From Synergistaceae bacterium (GTDB lineage: Bacteria > Synergistota > Synergistia > Synergistales > Aminobacteriaceae): a stretch of DNA of 5,133 nucleotides. Of the stretch, positions 1 to 4,941 are shown piece by piece. The notes under the pieces are model-generated. The model saw only the letters and a program-made list of their open reading frames with translations. It ran no database searches and had not been told where the DNA came from. The stretch is from contig JAFSLR010000374.1 in the NCBI GenBank assembly GCA_017448375.1, positions 1 to 5,133 on the forward strand. The letters are read 5' to 3'. The first letter of the stretch is position 1. Each line of letters begins with the position of its first letter. The translations under genes were made by a program, and so were the position numbers.

Positions 1-441
1 GAGATTCTGAATCTTGACTGCGCTTTGTCGGCTGAAGATGTGATAGAGGGTAAACACCTCCGGACTTACTGCCCCTATATACCGTCTGAAGTGATGAATG
101 AGCTTGAGTATATATTGCTTTCTGAGGGGAATAACCTTCATGACAGGGCGATGCGGATTTTCGAGGACACGGACGTTAAGCCGAAGATAAAACTTGAGAT
201 TTCACAGCTCGCAACATCATATCATTTGGCGCGGTCAAATTTCGGGGCTGCATTCGTGAGCGACAAGATGATTACGGCGGGTGAAGACAGGCTGAAATTT
301 TACCGAATAGGCTCGCCCGTAACAGAAAGGGTATTTTACAGCGTTCTTCCTAAAAGAGAGTATATCCCCAAAGCAGTAAGAGCATTTATTGATGAGTGTC
401 CGCAGCTTAACGATGTTGAACAGCCTCAATTCCGTCCATAA
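1..441 (+). CDS. LysR-type transcriptional regulator, C-terminal part (5' end outside window)
   Basis: The reading frame is open from base 1 and ends at TAA (439-441), leaving about 146 residues. It looks like the distal half of a LysR effector-binding domain. It has a segment like 'PFILLEEGSGL' (here YILLSEGNNLHDRAMRIFED), then a strand resembling 'LEVSSLETALALVAAGLGIALLP' (LEISQLATSYHLARSNFGAAFVSDK, split by a GAAFV strand). It ends with a helix of the type seen at the family's end (KAVRAFIDECPQL). The DNA-binding helix-turn-helix would lie upstream, out of view, so neither the target nor the effector can be named. The TTG at 25 is not a credible start, because homology extends to the window edge and the frame continues upstream. 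LysR proteins are cytoplasmic, ligand-responsive regulators, often divergent from their target gene, which would lie to the left here. It converges with the MCP gene, 57 bp stop to stop. Family assignment is by eye and fairly secure. Confidence 0.88.
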   Translation, partial: EILNLDCALSAEDVIEGKHLRTYCPYIPSEVMNELEYILLSEGNNLHDRAMRIFEDTDVKPKIKLEISQLATSYHLARSNFGAAFVSDKMITAGEDRLKFYRIGSPVTERVFYSVLPKREYIPKAVRAFIDECPQLNDVEQPQFRP

Positions 442-447
442 AAACGC

Positions 448-482
448 AAAAAAAAAAACAGGCGGAGATTTCTCCCTGCCTG
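448..482 (-). terminator. Rho-independent terminator of the MCP gene
   Basis: On the minus strand, a GC-rich hairpin starts 16 nt after the MCP stop codon. The arms are CAGGC + GGAGA paired with TCTCC + GCCTG, with two unpaired bases (AG) on the 5' arm and a small A-rich loop. An unbroken run of 11 T residues follows at once (A-run 448-458 on the plus strand). This is a textbook intrinsic terminator for minus-strand transcription. In the plus direction the same hairpin is followed only by CTTTAAT, so it would be a weak terminator for the converging LysR gene. Confidence 0.93.
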
Positions 483-498
483 CTTTAATCCCTGAACC

Positions 499-2673
499 TT
501 AAGCCTTCTTCGCGGGTTTTGCGGGTGCCTTCGCGGGAAGTGCTTTGCGGTTAGAGCTGCTCTTCTTTGTTGCGCCTTCGTCCTCAATGTGGAACTGGGA
601 CAGAGCTTCCGTTATGCTCTCAACGAGCCCGGTCTGGTCAACCGCTCCAGTTGCTGCTCTCTCTGCGATTAACGCGGTCTCGTCCATATCATTCTTGATG
701 CTCTCTAAGTTCTCAAGAATTTCTGTCGTTGCCTTCGTTACGTTGTCGATTCCGGCGGCGATTTCGCGGCTTGAGGCTGCCTGTTCCTGAGCGACTGCGG
801 CGATGTTCTGGATTCTGTCGTTAGCCTTATCGATCTGCCCGATTGCCTCAGCGAGTGAGTCCTGAGCACCGTTAGCCTTTTCGGTTGTCTCGTCGAGCAA
901 AACTGCTGTCTCATCGCTTGAAGTCTTTGTCTCTCTGACGCTGAGCTGTAACGACTCAATCAGTCCTCTTACGTTCTCAGCGGCACGGCTTGAGTCCTCA
1001 GCAAGTTTCCTTACCGACTCGGCGACAACTGCGAATCCTCTTCCTGCCTCACCTGCTCTTGCGGCCTCGATTGCGGCGTTGAGTGCTAACAGGTTTGTCT
1101 GGTCAGCGATTGATGTGATTTCGCCGATGAACTCGCTAATCTTGTTGGAATTTTCGACAAGCTCCTGCAACTTTTCTCCGCTTTCCTTCGTCTTCTTCTG
1201 GAGGATTACGATGTTTGCTATTGCCTCTTTAACCATGTCAACTGCGTTTCCTGTTACGGTCGTCATGTTCGAGATGAACTCGGCGCAGTCTGTTGCGGCC
1301 TGTGCGCTTGTCATTGAAGCTGCTGACATTTCCTCAGTTCCTGCGTTGGACTCCTGAAGCGATGAAGCGTTGCCTTCCATGAGCTTGACGACGTTTGCGA
1401 CATTCGAGCGTACATTGTTAGCGTACTCGGTGTTCTTCGTTGCGTCTTCCTTCATGTTTGCTGATGTCTCGTGGCTCTGGATTGCAAGACCGCGAATATC
1501 CCCGATTGCCGTGCTTAATGCGCTGAACATTTCTGCAAGTGCATCGCCCAGATTGCCGAGTTCGTCTTTGCCCTCGTAATGGAAGTCTGCGCGTGTAATT
1601 GCCATTTCACCGTTGCTTGCTTCTTTGCAGAGGTCAACAACACGCCCAAGGGGTGATGATATTGACTTTGCGATGTAAAGCGCGATTCCGATACCGATAA
1701 AGATTGCTACAGCGGCGAGTCCGATAACGAGAGTCATTGTGCTGCTCAGTGAGTCATATACACCCTGCGACAGAGATACGATTCTTGCGGTGCCGTCATC
1801 GGTTATCTTGTTGGAGATGTTGACGAGGCTCAATCCGTCAGCAAGCAAAGCCGCAAATGCCGGTTCGGTCTGAGTGAAGGAGGTGAGAACGTCATTAAAT
1901 CCGTTTTTCAGCGTCGTGAATGTGCTTCTTCCCTGCGACATCATGTCTTTGATTTCCTTGAAGCGCGAGCCTTCGTAGAATCTGTTGTACTGATTCTCAC
2001 CGTTCACAAGCTGCTGAACTATGTCATTCATCATCTTTGCGTCTCTCTCATGAAGCGCGATTGCGTAGTTTCTCGCTGTTACGGCGAATGCTGTAGTCAG
2101 TGCTTCGGCCAGCCTTATGCGGTTGATGTCGGTCTCAAAGTTTGCGCCCTCAACGTTCGTCTTCAGGTTGTCAAGCGTAATCTGATACTGAAGATTCACA
2201 ACGTTTGTCAGAAGCTCGATCATCTTGTCGATTTCCTTGTTGAGCGTTGCTGAGACTGTGCGCTTTGTGCGAATCATCTGGAACGTTTTGTTCATTGTTG
2301 ACTCTGTGTTGCGGATTATGTTCTCCATTTCCGCGAGGCTTGCGAGGCTTGAGAGTGTCGGGTTTTGTGCGTACATTGTCTTTCCTTTTTCCAGAATCGT
2401 CCGCAGCCCTGACATAAACCCGGTCAATCGTTCAATGTCCTCGTCGCTTTCTGAGAATTTCAGGTCTCTGACACATGCCCTTATCCAGCTTATCTGGTTA
2501 GTGAGTTCGACGGCAAGTTTTACCGTGTTGTCAACAACCGTCTGAAGGTACTGGACATCAGACTGAACCGCTGAAATGTTCTGCCATGAGAAGAAAACCG
2601 CAATGCCGAAAAGCAGAAGGACAATCCCGAAACCTATTGTGAGTTTGCCCGTAATCTTGAAATTGTTTAACAT
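499..2673 (-). CDS. Methyl-accepting chemotaxis protein (transmembrane chemoreceptor)
   Basis: The protein has 724 residues and classic chemoreceptor architecture. There is a short basic N-terminus, TM1 at about 11-29, and a mostly helical extracytoplasmic sensor of about 280 residues (30-311). TM2 follows at about 312-335, then a HAMP domain at about 336-390 with P341 and the DELG motif at 370-373. The long signalling coiled coil contains the near-invariant hairpin tip at about 516-565 (QTNLLALNAAIEAARAGE, then GRGFAVVAESVRKLA). Likely methylation-helix segments are around E447/E448 and E630/Q631. The sensor's size and all-helical look fit a helical bimodular (HBM-like) domain, but this is inferred from length and composition; the ligand is unknown. 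The C-terminus is a Lys/Ala/Pro-rich tail (about 703-724), with no aromatic CheR-tethering pentapeptide of the NWETF type. The ATG start has AGGAG (2686-2690) 12 nt upstream, a slightly long spacing. The protein acts at the membrane through CheW/CheA to bias flagellar rotation. No che or flagellar genes lie nearby, so it looks like an orphan receptor. A strong terminator follows it. Confidence 0.97.
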   Translation of the reverse strand: MLNNFKITGKLTIGFGIVLLLFGIAVFFSWQNISAVQSDVQYLQTVVDNTVKLAVELTNQISWIRACVRDLKFSESDEDIERLTGFMSGLRTILEKGKTMYAQNPTLSSLASLAEMENIIRNTESTMNKTFQMIRTKRTVSATLNKEIDKMIELLTNVVNLQYQITLDNLKTNVEGANFETDINRIRLAEALTTAFAVTARNYAIALHERDAKMMNDIVQQLVNGENQYNRFYEGSRFKEIKDMMSQGRSTFTTLKNGFNDVLTSFTQTEPAFAALLADGLSLVNISNKITDDGTARIVSLSQGVYDSLSSTMTLVIGLAAVAIFIGIGIALYIAKSISSPLGRVVDLCKEASNGEMAITRADFHYEGKDELGNLGDALAEMFSALSTAIGDIRGLAIQSHETSANMKEDATKNTEYANNVRSNVANVVKLMEGNASSLQESNAGTEEMSAASMTSAQAATDCAEFISNMTTVTGNAVDMVKEAIANIVILQKKTKESGEKLQELVENSNKISEFIGEITSIADQTNLLALNAAIEAARAGEAGRGFAVVAESVRKLAEDSSRAAENVRGLIESLQLSVRETKTSSDETAVLLDETTEKANGAQDSLAEAIGQIDKANDRIQNIAAVAQEQAASSREIAAGIDNVTKATTEILENLESIKNDMDETALIAERAATGAVDQTGLVESITEALSQFHIEDEGATKKSSSNRKALPAKAPAKPAKKA

Positions 2674-2746
2674 GAAAACTAATCTCTCCTGTTATTGAAA
2701 TTTTTTGTGAATTGAAACGGAAACCTTTTAGCGCGACTTTGATTCG
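2674..2746 (-). other. MCP leader / Nudix-MCP gap with ATTGAAA direct repeat
   Basis: This 73-bp gap separates the Nudix stop from the MCP start. It holds the MCP ribosome binding site (AGGAG, 2686-2690) and two exact copies of ATTGAAA (2694-2700 and 2711-2717; TTTCAAT in the direction of transcription), offset by 17 bp. I see no convincing hairpin-plus-T-run terminator for the upstream gene. I also see no clear sigma-A or motility-sigma (TAAA / CCGATA type) promoter. The MCP may therefore be read through from upstream, or it may use a promoter I cannot recognise. Confidence 0.4.
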
Positions 2747-3313
2747 TTATGCTTCAGGAGACATCCCCTCCTTAGCCATGAGCCACGAAAGAGCCGCAAA
2801 AGTCTTCGAGTCCCGTATTTTTCCCTCACGTATCATTGTCGGTACGTCAGACAGCTTAACTTCACAGACTGAAACGTTTTCGTCATCGTCCTGCGGAAGA
2901 GAAGAGCGCGTGAGTCCTTCGGCAAGATAGAGCGTGAAAATCTCCGTGCAGAATCCGGGCGAGGCGTAAAATTCCCCGATACGGTAAAGTTTCGAGGCTT
3001 TTACGTTGAGTTCCTCCTGCATTTCGCGTTCGGCGGCTTCTTCGGGATTTTCTCCCGGCTCAATGAGTCCCGCACATACTTCGAGGGTTTCCTCATGGAC
3101 GGCGTAACGGTACTGTTTCACTAGAAGGACTGTTTTTTTGTCCGTGAATGCGAGCATACCTACGGCTGGTTTGTGTTCGACAACTTCGCGGGTTGCGTGA
3201 TGTCCTGAAGGCAGCAAGACTTCATCACATCTTACGCTTAAAATTTTCCCGTCAAAGAATCGATTTTCTTTAACGCAGACTTCTTCAATGTTGGATTTCT
3301 TATTCTCCGGCAT
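2747..3313 (-). CDS. Nudix hydrolase, ADP-ribose pyrophosphatase (NudF) type
   Basis: The protein has 188 residues counted from the ATG at 3313. The Nudix box covers about residues 82-104: G82, E88, R96-E97, E100-E101, the catalytic and metal-binding Glu/Arg set. The Gly expected near the end of the box (EExGU) is Asn (N103). About 15 residues further is SPGF, carrying the proline that marks ADP-ribose pyrophosphatases in this family. The C-terminal half matches them too: an acidic DDDENV stretch, then GKIRDSKTFAALSWL. The expected reaction is Mg-dependent hydrolysis of ADP-ribose or related nucleotide sugars to AMP and a sugar phosphate, in the cytoplasm. Substrate is inferred from motifs and could differ. 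The start is chosen at ATG 3313 because AGGTG lies 5 nt upstream (3319-3323). A longer frame from TTG 3373 lacks a ribosome site and would contain the TATAAT promoter element. The gene sits 80 bp after fmt on the same strand and may share its transcript as well as using its own promoter. Confidence 0.9.
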   Translation of the reverse strand: MPENKKSNIEEVCVKENRFFDGKILSVRCDEVLLPSGHHATREVVEHKPAVGMLAFTDKKTVLLVKQYRYAVHEETLEVCAGLIEPGENPEEAAEREMQEELNVKASKLYRIGEFYASPGFCTEIFTLYLAEGLTRSSLPQDDDENVSVCEVKLSDVPTMIREGKIRDSKTFAALSWLMAKEGMSPEA

Positions 3314-3318
3314 AAGAA

Positions 3319-3323
3319 CACCT
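3319..3323 (-). promoter_or_regulatory. Ribosome binding site of the Nudix gene (decides the start)
   Basis: AGGTG lies 5 nt before the ATG at 3313 on the minus strand. The alternative upstream TTG at 3373 has no Shine-Dalgarno-like sequence. This supports the 188-residue form over a 208-residue form. Confidence 0.7.
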
Positions 3324-3353
3324 GCCCTTTTCTGTTTGCTGTGAATTTCTGTA

Positions 3354-3384
3354 ATTATAGCGCATATCCTCAAACTTTACACAA
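3354..3384 (-). promoter_or_regulatory. Probable sigma-A-type promoter for the Nudix gene
   Basis: A perfect -10 hexamer TATAAT (3354-3359, minus strand) lies in the fmt-Nudix gap. The best -35 candidate is TTGTGT (3379-3384), with a 19-bp spacer and only three matching bases, so the -35 is weak. A start around 3346-3348 would give a leader of about 33 nt containing the AGGTG ribosome site. The -10 is clear by eye; activity is inferred. Confidence 0.5.
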
Positions 3385-3393
3385 TTCGCACGC

Positions 3394-4296
3394 TCACAAA
3401 ATCGCGCCTTCTTTGAGCCTGAGTCCTGCTGACCATTCGCGCCCCGTCATTTTCCGTTTTCCCTCGCTCTGAACTTCTTGAAGCTCAACGCCCGAATCAC
3501 TGCACATTATGACGGGATTACCTTCTATGTTTGCGACATGGCCGGACTCTCCCGAAACATCACGCCTTAGAGATGCCCGCCAGATTTTGACTCTTTTGCC
3601 GGAAATTACCGCGTAAGCTCCCCCAGACATATCGAGAGCGCGTACTGTGTTCACGAATTTAACGGCTGAATCCCTGAATGACACCTCAAATTCTGATTTC
3701 TCAAGTTTAGGGGCGTAAGTTGCGAGTGAATCATTCTGGGGCGTGAACGTCATCTCATTTTCCAGACTCTCAGAAGCGAGTCGGCAGCCGATTTCCGAGA
3801 GTCTCGAATACAAGTCGGACGCATTTTCTGAGGGGTCAATGTCGATTTCTGACTGTGCGAGAATTTCCCCTGCGTCCATTTTCTGAACGAGACGGAATAC
3901 TGTAACGCCCGCTGAATTTTTCCCGTCAAGCAGTGTCCTCTGAATCGGTGCAGCCCCTCGATATTCGGGAAGCAATGAAGGGTGAATGTTCAGGCACATT
4001 CGGCTCAAAAACGGCTCGCGTATAATCTGCCCGAAATCTATCACGAATATCACATCAGGATTTTCACGGCTCAATGCGTCAACAAGCTCTTGATTTTCGG
4101 ATAATTTTCCCGTCCTCGTAACTTTGAGTCCGAGTCGGTTTGCTGATAGTTCGACTGCTGACGGATTCTCGCGGTTGTTTCGTCCCGAACGAGTCGGATT
4201 GCCCGTGATTATTCGGGTGAAAGTGAGTCCCCTTTTCGTGAGTCCTTCAAGACAAAGGGCGGCAAAATTTCCCGTTCCTATAAACCATATATTCAA
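3394..4296 (-). CDS. fmt: Methionyl-tRNA formyltransferase
   Basis: The enzyme transfers a formyl group from 10-formyl-tetrahydrofolate to Met-tRNA(fMet) in the cytoplasm, making the bacterial initiator. The protein has 300 residues; the family usually has about 310. It starts with the expected Rossmann strand (NIWFIGTGNFA). A tRNA-contacting loop follows with SGR at 37-39. The hallmark block is FGQI (88-91), then NIHPSLLPEYRGAAPIQ (103-119). The catalytic Asn-His-Asp set is N103, H105 and D141 (the last in KMDAGEIL). The C-terminal OB-fold part begins near TYAPKLEKSE (about 193-202) and ends with GLRLKEGAIL. The start is TTG: this position matches the family N-terminus exactly and no ATG or GTG fits. 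A GGGGGG stretch (4307-4312) about 10 nt upstream, inside the end of def, is the only plausible ribosome site. The def TAG and this TTG are separated by one base, so translational coupling is likely. The stop is TGA. Confidence 0.97.
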   Translation of the reverse strand: MNIWFIGTGNFAALCLEGLTKRGLTFTRIITGNPTRSGRNNRENPSAVELSANRLGLKVTRTGKLSENQELVDALSRENPDVIFVIDFGQIIREPFLSRMCLNIHPSLLPEYRGAAPIQRTLLDGKNSAGVTVFRLVQKMDAGEILAQSEIDIDPSENASDLYSRLSEIGCRLASESLENEMTFTPQNDSLATYAPKLEKSEFEVSFRDSAVKFVNTVRALDMSGGAYAVISGKRVKIWRASLRRDVSGESGHVANIEGNPVIMCSDSGVELQEVQSEGKRKMTGREWSAGLRLKEGAIL

Positions 4297-4297
4297 C

Positions 4298-4810
4298 CTA
4301 GAAATGCCCCCCAGTATGCTTTGAGACTTTCTTCTTGATTGCGTTTCGCTTTAGGTTCGAGAGGTAATCAATGAATAATTTTCCGCTCAGGTGATCCATT
4401 TCGTGAAGGAATGCGCGCGCCGTATAGCCTTCGCCTTCGTAGGTATGAATATTCCCGTTAAGGTCGTGAGTCTCAATCTTTACCCATTGAGGCCGGACGA
4501 CATTCGCATATATTCCCGGAAAACTGAGACAGCCTTCTTCGCCTTCCTGAATGCCTTTCTGTTCGATTACTTTCGGGTTAATGAGGACGTAGCTTTTGCC
4601 TTCGTATTCAACGACAGCAATCTTCTTGAGGACTCCGACTTGTGGCGCAGCGAGTCCGACTCCGTCATGGACTCTCATTGAGGCGAAGAGAACTTTCACG
4701 AAATCCGCTAATGCCTCGTCAAAAACCGTAACAGGCTCAGAAATTTTCTTGAGTACGGGATCGGGGTACTTTCTTATTTCGAGGATACCTGATGATGATT
4801 CAACGCTCAA
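4298..4810 (-). CDS. def: Peptide deformylase
   Basis: This metalloenzyme removes the N-formyl group from nascent proteins at the ribosome. The protein has 170 residues, the normal size. All three family motifs are intact: GVGLAAPQ (50-57), EGCLS (92-96) and HEMDH (136-140). The predicted metal ligands are C94, H136 and H140, and the catalytic Glu is E137. The N-terminus (EIRKYPDPVLKKIS) is typical of the family, preceded by about ten extra residues. The start is TTG at 4810: an in-frame TGA lies two codons upstream of it, and no ATG or GTG occurs before about residue 45. AAAGGAGA (4821-4828) provides a strong Shine-Dalgarno; the spacing from GGAG to TTG is 11 nt. The adjacent ATT codon at 4813 would give 8 nt and cannot be excluded. 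The gene heads the def-fmt unit and has its own promoter, divergent from ctsR. Confidence 0.97.
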   Translation of the reverse strand: MSVESSSGILEIRKYPDPVLKKISEPVTVFDEALADFVKVLFASMRVHDGVGLAAPQVGVLKKIAVVEYEGKSYVLINPKVIEQKGIQEGEEGCLSFPGIYANVVRPQWVKIETHDLNGNIHTYEGEGYTARAFLHEMDHLSGKLFIDYLSNLKRNAIKKKVSKHTGGHF

Positions 4811-4820
4811 AATATTTCAC

Positions 4821-4828
4821 TCTCCTTT
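4821..4828 (-). promoter_or_regulatory. def: Ribosome binding site of def (decides a TTG start)
   Basis: AAAGGAGA on the minus strand is a near-perfect Shine-Dalgarno. Only TTG (4810) or the rare start ATT (4813) lies in the right frame and range, since TGA precedes them. This is the main support for a non-ATG start of def. Confidence 0.75.
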
Positions 4829-4843
4829 ATGTTTTGCGAATCA

Positions 4844-4871
4844 ATTTTATGTTATTAGGGCTAATAGTCAA
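4844..4871 (-). promoter_or_regulatory. Promoter of def-fmt
   Basis: On the minus strand, TTGACT (4866-4871; 5 of 6 to TTGACA) is separated by 16 bp from TAAAAT (4844-4849; 5 of 6 to TATAAT). The predicted start is near 4837, giving a leader of about 27 nt that contains the def Shine-Dalgarno. The spacer is almost filled by a 14-bp palindrome, which suggests a repressor could act here. Element quality is seen directly; activity is inferred. Confidence 0.75.
4853..4866. repeat. 14-bp palindrome in the def promoter spacer
   Basis: TATTAG-GG-CTAATA is a perfect inverted repeat with 6-bp arms and a 2-bp centre. It lies between the def -10 and -35 elements and touches the first base of the -35. 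Its position and symmetry fit an operator for a dimeric regulator. There is no T-run, so it is not a terminator. The binding protein is unknown. Confidence 0.55.
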
Positions 4872-4879
4872 TTTCTGCG

Positions 4880-4896
4880 GTTGATTATCACTGACC
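4880..4896 (-). promoter_or_regulatory. Candidate CtsR operator (degenerate heptad direct repeat)
   Basis: Read on the minus strand, this is GGTCAGT-GAT-AATCAAC. The known CtsR box is RGTCAAA-NAN-RGTCAAA. Each heptad here matches 5 of 7 positions, the spacing is exactly 3 bp, and the spacer keeps the central A. It overlaps the ctsR -35 (4881-4886) and enters the -35/-10 spacer, where repression would be expected. A lone better half-site, AGTCAAT (4866-4872, plus strand), overlaps the def -35 but has no partner at the 10-bp offset. The match is imperfect, so this is a candidate only. Confidence 0.4.
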
Positions 4897-4909
4897 TATA
4901 AAATATAAT
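4881..4909 (+). promoter_or_regulatory. Promoter of ctsR
   Basis: TTGATT (4881-4886; 4 of 6 to TTGACA) and a perfect TATAAT (4904-4909) are separated by the optimal 17 bp. The predicted start is about 4916, with a leader of about 26 nt carrying the ribosome site. Its -35 lies only 9 bp from the -35 of the divergent def promoter. Confidence 0.8.
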
Positions 4910-4911
4910 GC

Positions 4912-4922
4912 ACACTCAGTGT
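4912..4922. repeat. 11-bp palindrome at the predicted ctsR transcription start
   Basis: ACACT-C-AGTGT is a perfect inverted repeat with a one-base centre, covering the expected +1 (about 4916). It is too tight to form a stable RNA hairpin, so if it is functional it is more likely a DNA site. Short palindromes of this length can occur by chance. Confidence 0.35.
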
Positions 4923-4926
4923 AAAA

Positions 4927-4931
4927 GGGAG
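4927..4931 (+). promoter_or_regulatory. ctsR: Ribosome binding site of ctsR
   Basis: GGGAG, within AAAAGGGAGA, lies 10 nt before the ATG at 4942. It supports that start, which also matches the family N-terminus. Confidence 0.7.
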
Positions 4932-4941
4932 ATGGTACGTT

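Noticed and set aside
25..27. TTG as the start of the LysR-type gene
   Set aside because: The frame is open to the window edge and the protein would lack its DNA-binding domain. It is clearly a gene entering from the left.
545..1579. Several open plus-strand frames of 69-92 codons antisense to the MCP gene
   Set aside because: They mirror the strongly biased coding sequence of the MCP, have no ribosome sites and show no recognisable domains.
2050..2545. Two open plus-strand frames (67 and 106 codons) antisense to the MCP sensor region
   Set aside because: Low-quality translations with no family resemblance, lying within a well-supported gene on the other strand.
3314..3373. Longer Nudix reading frame starting at TTG 3373 (20 extra residues)
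   Set aside because: It has no ribosome binding site, the extra residues do not resemble the family N-terminus, and the stretch contains a perfect TATAAT promoter element. The ATG at 3313 has AGGTG 5 nt upstream.
4391..4901. Open plus-strand frames antisense to def and its upstream region
   Set aside because: def is certain from three intact catalytic motifs. The antisense translations show no motif and no start signals.
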